In this document: piece after piece, positions 8,592-17,858 of the stretch
Numbering within the stretch: position 1 is the first letter of the stretch
How the letters are laid out: each line of letters opens with the position of its first letter
Source: Alcaligenaceae bacterium
GTDB taxonomy: Bacteria > Pseudomonadota > Gammaproteobacteria > Burkholderiales > Burkholderiaceae_B
Direction: 5' to 3'
Assembly: GCA_029268595.1 (NCBI GenBank)
Contig: JAJUGB010000008.1
Coordinates: 1 to 38,586, forward strand
Length of the DNA stretch: 38,586 nucleotides
Notes under the pieces: model-generated
What the model saw: only the letters and a program-made list of their open reading frames with translations
Database searches by the model: none
What the model was told of the DNA's origin: nothing
Position numbers and translations under genes: made by a program

Positions 8592-9542
8592 TTACCCGGA
8601 CTGCTGCGCAAACCGCAACCACCGGTCGGTGAGCTGACGATCCAGCTTGACGTGGCCCGTCAGTTCGCTGATGTGAGCCACGCCCATTTCTTCACAGTAG
8701 ACATGCAGGCCATCGATAATCTTCTGCATGATTGCGGGATCGATGAAAGAGGCGGTACCGACTTGCACGGCAGTGGCTCCGGCCAACATAAACTCGACAA
8801 CATCTTCGGCACAACGTATGCCGCCGCAGCCGATGACAGGTATTCGGACGGTGCGCCAACACTGATGCACCATACGAACGGCAATGGGCTTTATGGCCGG
8901 GCCCGACAAGCCTCCCATCACATTGCCCAGGGTGGGCTTGCGTGAACGCACGTCGATGGACATTCCCAACAAGGTGTTGCCCATGACGATGCCGTCGGCG
9001 CCGGCCTCTTCGGCGGCTTTGGCCACTACGGCGACATTGGCGGCGTTAGGGGTGAGCTTGGCCCAAAAAGGATGTTGTGTATTGCGGCGTATCGCAGCCA
9101 CCGCCTTATATGTGGTGTCGGGATCCATGGCGAAAGCCATGCCGTCGGCCTCCAGGTTAGGGCACGAAATATTAGCTTCTATGACCGCGACCTCGGGCAA
9201 GGACATCTCGCTGACCGCGTGCGCGAACTCGTCCACCGTATCGGCGGAAATGGACACCACCACGGGGGTATCGAACCGCGTATAGGGCGGCAGTATGTGG
9301 GCGCGATAGTGATCCAGGCCTTTGCTGGGTATGCCTATGGAGTTCAGCATGCCGCTTGGCGTCTCGCTTACCCGCGGTGTGGCGTTGCCAGCACGCGTCT
9401 TGGGCGACACGCTCTTGATCACCAACGCTCCCAAATTATTAAAGTCGAGAGCCTCGCTGTATTCAATAGCGAAACAGCCTGACGCAGGCATGACCGGGTT
9501 GCGCAGACGTAATTCACCTACTCGTACAGTCAGATCAGCCAA
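8592..9542 (-). CDS. pyrD: Dihydroorotate dehydrogenase, class 1B catalytic subunit
   Basis: A 316-aa FMN-dependent TIM-barrel enzyme. NPVMPASGCF (15-24), the FMN-binding IKSVSP (42-47), the catalytic-loop Cys127 in ANISCPN, MGNTLLGMSID and GVGTA-like phosphate-site residues near the end all match class 1 PyrD/PyrDB. Class 1 enzymes use a catalytic cysteine. The class 1B assignment rests on the PyrK-like partner encoded immediately upstream. The start is TTG at 9542 with GGGGAGG about 7 nt upstream, inside the end of the pyrK-like gene (8-nt overlap). Class 1B enzymes couple to NAD(H), so the reaction can run toward orotate reduction, which is the sense implied by the degradative neighbours. 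Dihydropyrimidine dehydrogenase PreA is a related alternative but carries extra ferredoxin cysteines absent here. Confidence 0.85.
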   Translation of the reverse strand: MADLTVRVGELRLRNPVMPASGCFAIEYSEALDFNNLGALVIKSVSPKTRAGNATPRVSETPSGMLNSIGIPSKGLDHYRAHILPPYTRFDTPVVVSISADTVDEFAHAVSEMSLPEVAVIEANISCPNLEADGMAFAMDPDTTYKAVAAIRRNTQHPFWAKLTPNAANVAVVAKAAEEAGADGIVMGNTLLGMSIDVRSRKPTLGNVMGGLSGPAIKPIAVRMVHQCWRTVRIPVIGCGGIRCAEDVVEFMLAGATAVQVGTASFIDPAIMQKIIDGLHVYCEEMGVAHISELTGHVKLDRQLTDRWLRFAQQSG

Positions 9543-10383
9543 ACTCCACCTCCCCTACTACGTGGCGTATGGAGAATACAGGGCCTTCCCGGCACACTCG
9601 TAAAAACTGCTTGTCGCCGTCCATATCGAAAAGACGCACGCATGACAAACAGACTCCCATGCCGCAGGCCATACGCTGTTCCATGGCCACTTCCCCTCGA
9701 ACCTGCGGAAAGTCGACCAGCACGCGCTGCAACAGCATCAGCAGCCGATGCGAGCCGCAGGTATAGACAGCATCAAAGGGCTGCGACGACAGCTGCTCTC
9801 GTACCAGTTTCTCCACGTTCTCTACTGCAGATGTGCCGTCGCTATCGTACAGGCAGTGCACATCGGCCGCCGCGCCGCGCAGGAATTCCTCACGCATAAG
9901 ATCGTCCGGCGTCCTGGCCGACATGATGGCCGTGATGGCCACATTGGCGCGCGCCGCCTGCTGCACCAAGGGCGCCATGGTGGCCAGTCCGACTCCTCGT
10001 GCAATGAGCATGATGCGGTGAAAATCGGGGCTGAAACCAAAGGTATTACCCAGGGGCCCGACAATGCTCATGGTGTCGCCCACATTGAGATTCGCCATGG
10101 CACGAGTGCCCAGACCGGTCACGTTATAGAGAAACTCGATTGTTCCCGGCTCCGGTCCCGTGCCATAGACACTCATAGGACGCAATAAAAACGGTTGAAG
10201 CTTGTCGTCAATGGGGCATTTCAATTGATAGAATTGTCCGACGCCCGTCGTCTGGTGCAGATCGGCCTGGGCCGACAGGCGAATATACTTATACCGCTTG
10301 TTGACCCAGCGATGTTCCATGACCTCGCATTCGTGCGAGGCCACCTGCTCGGCGTTACGTTGGAAGCCCGGCGCCTGATTCAT
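9535..10383 (-). CDS. pyrK: PyrK-like iron-sulfur/FAD electron-transfer subunit of dihydroorotate dehydrogenase
   Basis: A 282-aa ferredoxin-reductase-type protein. RPMSVYG (68-74) is the FAD-binding signature. A NAD-binding half follows, and the C-terminal [2Fe-2S] motif has cysteines 240, 245, 248 and 264 in the PyrK arrangement C-x4-C-x2-C-x15-C, ending with REGPVF. It would pass electrons between NAD(H) and the FMN of the PyrD subunit. The N-terminus is slightly longer than usual. ATG at 10383 has AGGAAG about 10 nt upstream. The gene overlaps the following pyrD by 8 nt, consistent with a stoichiometric complex. It is separated from the MFS gene by a 20-codon coupled mini-ORF (see that entry). 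Confidence 0.87.
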   Translation of the reverse strand: MNQAPGFQRNAEQVASHECEVMEHRWVNKRYKYIRLSAQADLHQTTGVGQFYQLKCPIDDKLQPFLLRPMSVYGTGPEPGTIEFLYNVTGLGTRAMANLNVGDTMSIVGPLGNTFGFSPDFHRIMLIARGVGLATMAPLVQQAARANVAITAIMSARTPDDLMREEFLRGAAADVHCLYDSDGTSAVENVEKLVREQLSSQPFDAVYTCGSHRLLMLLQRVLVDFPQVRGEVAMEQRMACGMGVCLSCVRLFDMDGDKQFLRVCREGPVFSIRHVVGEVEFG

Positions 10384-10442
10384 ATTGCCGACTTCCTGGC
10401 TTTGAAGAGCCGTCGATGGTGCACGATAAACAGCTTCGTCAT
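10380..10442 (-). CDS. Possible 20-aa coupling/leader ORF between transporter and pyrK-like gene
   Basis: Read directly: ATG at 10442 overlaps the MFS stop as ATGA. Twenty sense codons follow, and the TGA at 10382-10380 overlaps the pyrK-like ATG again as ATGA. The predicted peptide is basic (MTKLFIVHHRRLFKARKSAI). A GGAG element lies about 9 nt upstream. Such a chain of stop/start overlaps could carry terminating ribosomes across the gap to the pyrK-like start. The peptide itself may have no function, and chance occurrence in a 55-nt gap cannot be excluded. Confidence 0.35.
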   Translation of the reverse strand: MTKLFIVHHRRLFKARKSAI

Positions 10443-11683
10443 GTCAGCTCCGTCCCCTTCAGCTCAGGGATCAAAAAGATGGTTGCCAGCATGTCGATGA
10501 CATATATGGCGGCGAGCAGAGCAATCGCGGTATGGAAAGAATAGGCCATGGCCAATGCGCCCACCACCAGAGGGCCCAAGCCGCCCACGGCCCGACCCAG
10601 GTTGAACAGCACGTTCTGGGCGGTCGCGCGGGCCTCTGTGGGATAGGCCTCGGAAGTCAATGCCCCATAGCCGCCCAGCATGCCGTTAACGAACACGCCC
10701 ATGACAGCGCCAGCCCATAGCATGGTGATGGGATCGGTCAGGCGGGAGTACACCAGCACCATGATGACCGCTCCGGCCTGAAAGATCAGGAAGGAAGGCT
10801 TGCGACCAATGCGGTCGGCCAATTGCCCAAACACCCAAATACCGGCCATCATCCCCAGAATGGTGACAACCGTCCACATGGATGACTTGGTCAGGCTGAA
10901 ACCCAACTGCTGCGACAAATAACTGGGCATCCAGATCATGATTCCGTAATAGCCGAAATTCTGCACGCTGGTGAGGATCACAATGCCGATACTGATTTTG
11001 GTGGTGGCTCTGTCTTTGACCAGCAAGCGGAACGATTCCCACCGCTTGCCCTTTTCCATGGCTTTACGCACGAACAGCTCGGGTTCGTGCAATTTGTTTC
11101 GGATGTACCAAGCGACAAAAGCAGGGATGACACCGACCAGGAACATGCCGCGCCATCCAATAAGCGGTAGCAACAAGGGCGTCAACAAGGCCGCCAAAAG
11201 CACCCCCACTTGCCATCCCAGAGCCACATAGGAGGACGCTCGCCCCCGCATTTTGGCGGGCCAGGCTTCGGCCGCCAAAGCCATGCCAATACCAAACTCG
11301 CCGCCCAAGCCCAGGCCGGCAATGGTTCGGTAGATCAGCAAATCCCAATAGCCCTGGGCGAAGGCGCATAAACCCGTGAACACCGCAAATAGCACAATGG
11401 TCCAGGTCAGTACCCGAATGCGGCCGTAGTAGTCACTCAGAGCGCCGAAGATAATGCCCCCGGCTACAGCCCCCAATAGCGTCCATGTGACCAGTGAACC
11501 GGCTTGGCTTTGACTGAGCGCCAACTCGGAAGAAATGGCTGCCAACATGAAGCCCAATATGAGCAGGTCGAAGCCGTCCATTGCATAGCCGACGGCCGAG
11601 CCCATCAGGGCACGCCAACCATAGGCGTCAACTTTCTCCTTTTTGTGTGAAGTCTCTGTAGTTGGACTCGTTCTTGCGTTCAC
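10439..11683 (-). CDS. MFS transporter, acid:proton symporter type (candidate orotate importer)
   Basis: A 414-aa major facilitator protein with about 12 predicted membrane segments. The motif YAMDGFDLLILGF near the first helix and the loop GALSDYYGRIRVL (motif A type) place it near the AAHS/SHS acid:H+ symporters, which take up aromatic or carboxylic acids. GTG at 11683 is the start, with AGGGGAAG about 6 nt upstream. It heads the run of orotate-type genes, so orotate or a related pyrimidine carboxylate is the natural substrate guess. The 116-bp gap upstream (11684-11799) would hold the operon promoter. Substrate is inference from position. Confidence 0.82.
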   Translation of the reverse strand: MNARTSPTTETSHKKEKVDAYGWRALMGSAVGYAMDGFDLLILGFMLAAISSELALSQSQAGSLVTWTLLGAVAGGIIFGALSDYYGRIRVLTWTIVLFAVFTGLCAFAQGYWDLLIYRTIAGLGLGGEFGIGMALAAEAWPAKMRGRASSYVALGWQVGVLLAALLTPLLLPLIGWRGMFLVGVIPAFVAWYIRNKLHEPELFVRKAMEKGKRWESFRLLVKDRATTKISIGIVILTSVQNFGYYGIMIWMPSYLSQQLGFSLTKSSMWTVVTILGMMAGIWVFGQLADRIGRKPSFLIFQAGAVIMVLVYSRLTDPITMLWAGAVMGVFVNGMLGGYGALTSEAYPTEARATAQNVLFNLGRAVGGLGPLVVGALAMAYSFHTAIALLAAIYVIDMLATIFLIPELKGTELT

Positions 11684-11799
11684 ATTCTTCCCCTGTAAGC
11701 TTCTTGTAAATAGAAACGACGTGCGCGGTTACGCAATTTCAATTACAGCGACTTCAGAACGCGTTGCGCAGACTTAGAATTGTGGCAAACGAGAAGTGG

Positions 11800-12999
11800 T
11801 CAGCAGTTTCTATGCCGTAACGATCGCCACCCTACTACACCCAGCAAGGCCGCTACTATGGCCACGAAAACATACAGCGCAAGGAAAAGGCCCAGATAAT
11901 CGGCAAGGACGCCTAATACGATAACGGGAATTGTGGCGCCAATATACGCTGACAAGAAATACGTGGACATATTGGCGGCCCGCCGGTGGTCATCCGCGTT
12001 CATGCCGGCAATGACAGCCGACGTCATGAACGTGAAGCCCTGGCCGAAGCCCAGAAAGGCCAGCGCCATCAATATGGCTATGACGCTGCCGGAAACAAGG
12101 CCGATGACAAGGGTTACCAAAGAGGCCAGCAAGGTAGACATGCCGACTGCCAGCCCTTTGAACGGCTCGATCTGCCTCCAGAACATCTGCACGAGCACAC
12201 ACGCAATGGCCATGAGCGAAAACACTGCGCCAAGCGCCGCCGGCCCGTTCCAAGGCAGTACTTGACGCAGCATGGCAGGCACCTGCGAGAAAAAGAGCGA
12301 CCCGCAGGTGAAGTTCGCAAAAGCGCCTATGCATGCCAACAGAAACACAGGCCGTCGTCCGGCAACTGGCAATGCCATTTGGGGACGAATGGACAGCGGC
12401 GGCCTGGGGCCGGAAGGACCCTGCAATTGCTTGCGGGAGTACAGCGCCAAACCCAGGCATACCCCGACAGCTATCAGAAAAAACACATAGGGTAAGGCCA
12501 GGGGCGCCACCCCGAACTGTGCTATGCCGCCCGCAATGACAGGTCCAAAGCCGAACCCCACAGTGATGGCGGTCGAGGAGACAGTGGACGCCGCCCGTTT
12601 GTCACGATCCGGGTGCGACTCGGTCAGCGCCAAGGCGCTTGCGGTGGTAAGCAGGCCGTTACCAAAACCGATGATGGCGCGCGCAATGATAAGCGGCATC
12701 ACGCCTTGTGCGGCGGCGGACAACCCGAGGCCCAGCATCACGAGGCTAAGTGCTCCGGTGATGACAGGCAAGCGACCGAACGTATCTGAGATTCGGCCGA
12801 AGCACATGAGCGCCACCAGCACTGCCATCATGTACGCCGCGAAGATATAACTGACCGCGCTGGGCTGAAGGCCCCACTCTGCCTGATAAAGCGGATATAG
12901 CGGTGTCGGCACAGAGCTGGTGGAAAAGCAAAAGGCCATGGCCAGCCCCACGGCCGTGAATCCACCCCAACGAGCTAGAAAACCGCGCTCCGCCGACAT
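11800..12999 (-). CDS. MFS transporter, drug/metabolite efflux-like
   Basis: A 399-aa major facilitator protein with about 12 membrane helices. It has the typical loop-2 sequence CFGRISDTFGRLPVI and an N-terminal PTPLYPLYQAEWGL stretch common in a family of uncharacterised MFS permeases. It is on the same strand as the pyr-type run but 116 bp upstream of it, and may be separately transcribed. ATG at 12999 has no strong ribosome site. Its substrate is unknown, and a role in nucleobase or aromatic export or import is only possible from position. Confidence 0.78.
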   Translation of the reverse strand: MSAERGFLARWGGFTAVGLAMAFCFSTSSVPTPLYPLYQAEWGLQPSAVSYIFAAYMMAVLVALMCFGRISDTFGRLPVITGALSLVMLGLGLSAAAQGVMPLIIARAIIGFGNGLLTTASALALTESHPDRDKRAASTVSSTAITVGFGFGPVIAGGIAQFGVAPLALPYVFFLIAVGVCLGLALYSRKQLQGPSGPRPPLSIRPQMALPVAGRRPVFLLACIGAFANFTCGSLFFSQVPAMLRQVLPWNGPAALGAVFSLMAIACVLVQMFWRQIEPFKGLAVGMSTLLASLVTLVIGLVSGSVIAILMALAFLGFGQGFTFMTSAVIAGMNADDHRRAANMSTYFLSAYIGATIPVIVLGVLADYLGLFLALYVFVAIVAALLGVVGWRSLRHRNC

Positions 13000-13069
13000 T
13001 TGTCATCCAGGCAAAGCCGCTATTATAGACTGGGCCAATTTCCATTCTCGGGTTTTCCCTAGCCGGCGA

Positions 13070-13089
13070 CAGTGGGTGGACACCCACTG
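13070..13089. promoter_or_regulatory. Perfect 9-bp inverted repeat, candidate operator
   Basis: CAGTGGGTG and CACCCACTG are separated by GA. The repeat lies 70 bp upstream of the aldehyde dehydrogenase start, in the divergent gap between it and the MFS gene on the minus strand. Perfect symmetry and position suggest a dimeric repressor site, or a stem-loop in the leader. No regulator gene lies beside it. Confidence 0.4.
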
Positions 13090-13159
13090 CGGGACTCATG
13101 CGTTATGCTGAAGGATTGCCTCAGTAACCTTTCCCACACATACTTTGCGGAGCGCACCT

Positions 13160-14611
13160 ATGACCACAATCTCGCTGCTGATCAACGGGCAACAGAAACA
13201 AGCCAGCAACCAGGCAACGTTCCAGCGTTGCAACCCACTGGACGGCAAGGTCGCCACTACTGCCCCCGCCGCCACCGTGCAGGACGCGCTCGAAGCCGTT
13301 GAGGCGGCCTCCAAGGCCTTTACAGTCTGGTCCGCAATGGGTCCAAGCGAACGCCGCGCCTTGCTGCTTAAGGCAGCGCAGTCCTTGCAAGACAAATCCG
13401 ACCAATTTATTCAAGCCATGGCGGGCGAAACCGGCTCCAGCGCCATGTGGGCGGGGTTCAACGTGCAACTGGGCGCCAACACGCTTATTGAGGCCGCCTC
13501 GCTATGCACGCAGGTCAGCGGAGAAACCATCCCTTCAGACGTGCCTGGCAACGTGGCCATGGCTGTACGTCAGCCCGCAGGCGTGGTGCTTGGCATGGCT
13601 CCCTGGAACGCCCCCATCATTCTGGGCGTACGCGCCATCGCGACGCCGCTAGCCTGCGGCAATACAGTCATCCTCAAGGGTTCTGAAATGTGCCCTGCCA
13701 CCCATGGGCTCATTATTCAGGCATTCCAGGACGCAGGACTACCAGAAGGCGTAGTCAATTTCATCACTAACGCGCCAGAAGACGCCGGGCAGATTGTCGA
13801 AGCCATGATTGCGCACCCTGCCGTGCGCCGAGTCAATTTCACCGGCTCCACTCGCGTGGGCAAGATCATCGCAGAATCCTGCGCACGCTACCTGAAGCCG
13901 GCGGTGCTCGAATTGGGTGGCAAGGCGCCGCTTGTCATCCTGGACGATGCCGACCTGGACGCTGCTGTGAATGCCGCCGCGTTTGGCGCATTCGCCAACT
14001 CCGGTCAGATCTGCATGTCTACCGAACGCATCATCGTGGACGAGAAAATTGCCGATGAGTTCGTGGCGCGGCTTTCCGAAAAAGCCCGCAACCTGCCCTT
14101 GGGCGATCCCCGCGAAGGCCCGGTGGTCCTCGGCTCGGTCGTCGACATGGCCACGGTTGAGCGCTGCAATGGCATGATCGACGATGCGGTGGCCAAGGGG
14201 GGCAAGCTGTTGTGTGGGGGCAAAGCAGAAAACACGCTCATTCCGGCCACGCTCATCGACAATGTCACCTCAGACATGCGCATCTACACCGATGAATCGT
14301 TTGGTCCTGTCAAAGGCATTGTGCGGGTCAATGGTGTGGAAGAAGCCATCGCAGCTGCAAACGACAACGACTACGGCTTGGCGGCCGCGGTCTTTGGCAA
14401 GGATGTGGGCCGGGCCATGTATGTTGCCTCGCGCATTCAATCCGGCATTTGCCACGTCAATGGGCCCACGGTGCACGATGAAGCGCAAATGCCGTTTGGC
14501 GGGGTCAAAGACAGCGGCATAGGTCGCTTCGGGGGTAAAGCCGGCATAGAGGCCTTCACCGATTTACGCTGGATATCCATTCAAACCACACCTCGCCACT
14601 ACCCGTTCTAA
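13160..14611 (+). CDS. NAD(P)-dependent aldehyde dehydrogenase, vanillin/benzaldehyde dehydrogenase-like
   Basis: A 483-aa aldehyde dehydrogenase. The catalytic Cys285 is in NSGQICMSTERI and the general base Glu251 in VLELGGK. The cofactor loop FTGSTRVGK and the substrate-entry motif PWNAPI are also present. The GQICMSTER form is characteristic of vanillin, benzaldehyde and salicylaldehyde dehydrogenases. ATG at 13160 is preferred over an upstream TTG at 13145 because GCGGAG lies about 8 nt before it. An MFS transporter follows after 15 nt. With a VanA-like oxygenase a few kilobases away, oxidation of an aromatic aldehyde is likely, but the exact substrate is not fixed by sequence. Confidence 0.88.
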   Translation: MTTISLLINGQQKQASNQATFQRCNPLDGKVATTAPAATVQDALEAVEAASKAFTVWSAMGPSERRALLLKAAQSLQDKSDQFIQAMAGETGSSAMWAGFNVQLGANTLIEAASLCTQVSGETIPSDVPGNVAMAVRQPAGVVLGMAPWNAPIILGVRAIATPLACGNTVILKGSEMCPATHGLIIQAFQDAGLPEGVVNFITNAPEDAGQIVEAMIAHPAVRRVNFTGSTRVGKIIAESCARYLKPAVLELGGKAPLVILDDADLDAAVNAAAFGAFANSGQICMSTERIIVDEKIADEFVARLSEKARNLPLGDPREGPVVLGSVVDMATVERCNGMIDDAVAKGGKLLCGGKAENTLIPATLIDNVTSDMRIYTDESFGPVKGIVRVNGVEEAIAAANDNDYGLAAAVFGKDVGRAMYVASRIQSGICHVNGPTVHDEAQMPFGGVKDSGIGRFGGKAGIEAFTDLRWISIQTTPRHYPF

Positions 14612-14626
14612 CTCGCCGCGCGGCAC

Positions 14627-15937
14627 ATGGCGCCTATCCACGATTCCGTAGCAGATTCGCCCTACGCCGTCGTACGGCTGCTGGTCACACTGGCCATCAT
14701 GACCATCGGCACCAGCGGCATGTACCTTATTGCCGTGGTGCTGCCTTCGGTAGAGGCCGAGTTCGGGGTCTCTCGCGCCGATACTTCGATGGCCTACACC
14801 GCCATGGTTATTGGCTATGGCATAGGCGGCATCGCCATGGGATGGCTGGCCGACAAGTATGGCGTCGTGTGGTCAACGCTAATAGGCGCCGTCGGAGTGG
14901 GCGGCGGGTTTTGCGCGGCCGCTGCGGCTGCCGGCGTGGGCGGTTTTATCGCAGCTCACGGCCTGTTATTGGGCCTGCTGGGCGGCTCGGCCACCTTTGC
15001 CCCGCTAGTGGCGGACACTTCGCGCTGGTTCATCAAACGGCGCGGTATTGCAGTGGCTGTATGCGCCAGTGGAAATTACCTGGCTGGGGCCATTTGGCCA
15101 CCCATTGTTCAGCATTACGTCTATACCGACGGGTGGCGGCCCACCTATATGTTTCTGGGCATATTCAGCTTTGTCTGCATGGCATTGCTGGCTCTGCTAA
15201 TGCGCCGTCCCCCGCCGGAACAACCACCCCTCGATCAAAGCATCCCTCCGGCGGCGGCCTCCGAGGGCCGCCCAAAGGCAGCTCTTGCGCCACACACCGA
15301 TAAACACAATTCCGGCTACGTGCGCCCTTTTGGCATGTCGCCAGCTCGTGCTCAATGGGTATTAAGTCTGGCCGGCATCGCCTGCTGCGTGGCCATGGCG
15401 ATGCCTCAAGTCCATATCGTTGCTTATTGCATGGATTTGGGCTTTGGCCCGGCACGAGGGGCAGAAATGTTATCGCTCATGCTGGCTCTGGGCGTCGTCA
15501 GTCGGCTGGTATCAGGCCTTATTTGTGACCGCATCGGGGGCCTTCGAACACTGGCGCTGGGCTCCGTACTTCAGATGGTGGCGCTCGCGCTTTTCCTGCC
15601 CTTTAACGGGCTGGTTTCCCTTTATGTAGTCGCCGGTTTGTTTGGCCTCTTCCAAGGCGGCATCGTGCCCGCCTATGCCATCATCGTGCGGGAGCATTTC
15701 CCGCCCTCCGAGGCCGGGGCCCGGGTCGGCACTGTCATGATGGCCACCTTGATGGGCATGGCGTTGGGCGCCTGGCTTCCCGGCAAGATCTACGACGTGA
15801 CCGGCTCGTATAAATGGGCGTTCTTGGTCGGTGTAGCGTGGAACGCGTTGAACCTGGGCTTGGTGCTGTTCCTGCTGTGGCGCAGCCAGGGCGGCGCGCC
15901 GGTTCGCCGCCTGAAGCTTTCCCGCGCCAGTAGTTAA
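14627..15937 (+). CDS. MFS transporter, monocarboxylate/OFA-like
   Basis: A 436-aa major facilitator protein with about 12 membrane helices and a long hydrophilic central loop (roughly 190-235, rich in Pro). The motif MGWLADKYGVVWS follows helix 2. The pattern resembles monocarboxylate/oxalate-formate-type MFS transporters of betaproteobacteria. It begins 15 nt after the aldehyde dehydrogenase and is surely co-transcribed with it, so it probably moves the aromatic acid product or precursor. ATG at 14627 has no strong ribosome site, so translation may depend on the upstream gene. It is convergent with ilvD. Confidence 0.82.
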   Translation: MAPIHDSVADSPYAVVRLLVTLAIMTIGTSGMYLIAVVLPSVEAEFGVSRADTSMAYTAMVIGYGIGGIAMGWLADKYGVVWSTLIGAVGVGGGFCAAAAAAGVGGFIAAHGLLLGLLGGSATFAPLVADTSRWFIKRRGIAVAVCASGNYLAGAIWPPIVQHYVYTDGWRPTYMFLGIFSFVCMALLALLMRRPPPEQPPLDQSIPPAAASEGRPKAALAPHTDKHNSGYVRPFGMSPARAQWVLSLAGIACCVAMAMPQVHIVAYCMDLGFGPARGAEMLSLMLALGVVSRLVSGLICDRIGGLRTLALGSVLQMVALALFLPFNGLVSLYVVAGLFGLFQGGIVPAYAIIVREHFPPSEAGARVGTVMMATLMGMALGAWLPGKIYDVTGSYKWAFLVGVAWNALNLGLVLFLLWRSQGGAPVRRLKLSRASS

Positions 15938-16023
15938 TTGCCATCTACCTGGTACTGAAGCGGGGCCGTGAGTCGACGGCTCGACACCGCCGAGACCTTT
16001 TCGCATGAACGGCCACCCCGAAT

Positions 16024-17721
16024 TCACGAGGTCTTGGCCACGGGAAACTGGTCTAATACGGCACCGGTACTTGCCGAAGAACAATTGAAGGCAAACTTGG
16101 CCTGCACCCCCCGTGTATACCGGGGAGCCGGTGCGCTCCAGGCCTCCCGGCGGCGCTGGATCTCTTCCTCCGGCACATTGAGTTGCAGCAGTTGCTGATG
16201 GGCGTCGATGGTGATGGAGTCGCCCTCATGCACCAAAGCAATGCAGCCGCCCACTGCCGCCTCAGGCGCAACATGGCCCACCACCATTCCCCAAGTGCCG
16301 CCCGAGAACCTTCCATCGGTAATCAGGCCCACAGAGTCGCCCAGACCTTCGCCAATAAGCGCACTTGTGGGAGCCAACATCTCGGGCATGCCGGGGCCGC
16401 CTTTTGGTCCCAGATAACGCAACACCATGACATCGCCCGCCTTGATGCGCCCCTGCAGTATGGCAGAAAGAGCAGACTGCTCGTCGTCAAAAACACGGGC
16501 AGGGCCAGTCATGACCGGGTTCTTGAGTCCGGTGATCTTGGCCACGCTACCTTCGGGCGACAGGTTGCCTTTCAGGATGGCCAAGTGTCCCTCGCGATAC
16601 AGAGGATCGTCTACGTGCCGAATAACTGTCTGGTCCGAAGGAAGGTCCGGCACGTCGGCCAGTGTCTCGGTAATGGTTTTACCGGTGATTGTGGTGCAGT
16701 GCCCATGAAGCAGGCCCGCATTCAGCAACATCTTCATCACTTGAGGAATGCCGCCTGCCTTATGAAAATCCACAGTCAGATAGCGGCCGCTAGGCTTTAA
16801 ATCGCACAACACCGGCACTTTTTGACGCACTCGCTCGAAATCATCAATGGTCCATTCCACCTGGGCAGCGTGGGCGATGGCCAATAGGTGCAACACGGCA
16901 TTGGTGGAGCCTCCGATTGCCATGATGACACTGACCGCATTCTCGATCGACTCACGAGTGACAATGTCGCGCGGCTTTAAATCGAGCTCGATGGCCTTGA
17001 GCAGCACACGAGCCGATTCTGCCGCGGAGGCCACTTTTTCTTCGTACACGTTGGCCATGGTGGAGGAGTAAGGCAGGCTCATGCCGAGGGCTTCAAAGGC
17101 AGAGCTCATGGTGTTGGCGGTATACATACCGCCACAAGAGCCCGTACCCGGTATGGCGTGAAGCTCGATTTGCTTGAGTTCCTGGTCCGTCAAACGGCCG
17201 GCGGCGTTTTCACCCACAGCCTCGAACACACTCACTATATTGAGGTCTTTGCCATTTAGGCGACCAGGCAATATGGTGCCACCGTAAACATAGATGCCCG
17301 GCACATTGGCGCGCAACATGCCCATCAGCCCGCCCGGCATGTTTTTGTCGCAGCCGCCGATGACCAGCACGCCGTCCATCCACTGACCCTGCACGCAGGT
17401 CTCTACACAGTCGGCGATGACTTCCCGAGAGACGAGCGAGTACTTCATGCCCTCGGTACCCATGGCCATGCCATCCGAAATAGTGGGGGTTCCAAATACT
17501 TGAGGATTACCCCCTGCCTGACGGACTGCCTCAATGGCCGCGTCAGCCAGTTTTTGCAAGCCGCTGTTGCACGGGGTGATGGTGCTATGCCCGTTGGCGA
17601 TGCCCACCATGGGCTTGGCAAAATCCGCCTCTGTGTATCCCAAGGCGTAATACATGGAGCGGTTGGGTGCGCGCTCTGCCCCTTCGGTGATGTTGGCGGA
17701 TCGTAAACGCTTGCTGGCCAT
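16024..17721 (-). CDS. ilvD: Dihydroxy-acid dehydratase, short (565-aa) type
   Basis: A 565-aa IlvD/Edd-family dehydratase for valine, leucine and isoleucine biosynthesis. Candidate cluster cysteines are in [19 protein letters not shown] and [12 protein letters not shown]. The first of these is found in family members with a [2Fe-2S] cluster and is missing in the E. coli-type paralogue elsewhere in this window. [19 protein letters not shown] is the C-terminal family signature. ATG at 17721 follows a 137-bp gap after the Rieske gene on the same strand. Some family members act on sugar acids (arabinonate, xylonate), so a catabolic role cannot be excluded, although the alignment favours IlvD. 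Confidence 0.88.
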   Translation of the reverse strand: MASKRLRSANITEGAERAPNRSMYYALGYTEADFAKPMVGIANGHSTITPCNSGLQKLADAAIEAVRQAGGNPQVFGTPTISDGMAMGTEGMKYSLVSREVIADCVETCVQGQWMDGVLVIGGCDKNMPGGLMGMLRANVPGIYVYGGTILPGRLNGKDLNIVSVFEAVGENAAGRLTDQELKQIELHAIPGTGSCGGMYTANTMSSAFEALGMSLPYSSTMANVYEEKVASAAESARVLLKAIELDLKPRDIVTRESIENAVSVIMAIGGSTNAVLHLLAIAHAAQVEWTIDDFERVRQKVPVLCDLKPSGRYLTVDFHKAGGIPQVMKMLLNAGLLHGHCTTITGKTITETLADVPDLPSDQTVIRHVDDPLYREGHLAILKGNLSPEGSVAKITGLKNPVMTGPARVFDDEQSALSAILQGRIKAGDVMVLRYLGPKGGPGMPEMLAPTSALIGEGLGDSVGLITDGRFSGGTWGMVVGHVAPEAAVGGCIALVHEGDSITIDAHQQLLQLNVPEEEIQRRREAWSAPAPRYTRGVQAKFAFNCSSASTGAVLDQFPVAKTS

Positions 17722-17858
17722 GGTGCGCCCTTTCTATATAAGGAAGAGCAAAGTGTCGCACCATGGCCTGGGGTTTTCAAGCGAAGCGCCAGAGGTTGGC
17801 AGTCGCTTGTCGCCCTCTTCGTCCGCGCCCAGACAATGGCGGCTAACGAAGTTTCCTG

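Noticed and set aside
3670-12999. Dihydroorotase gene to complete the orotate pathway
   Set aside because: None of the genes in this stretch shows the amidohydrolase HxH and carboxylated-Lys pattern of PyrC. The M20 protein is a carbamoylase-type enzyme and not a cyclic-amide hydrolase, so the step is assumed to be encoded elsewhere.
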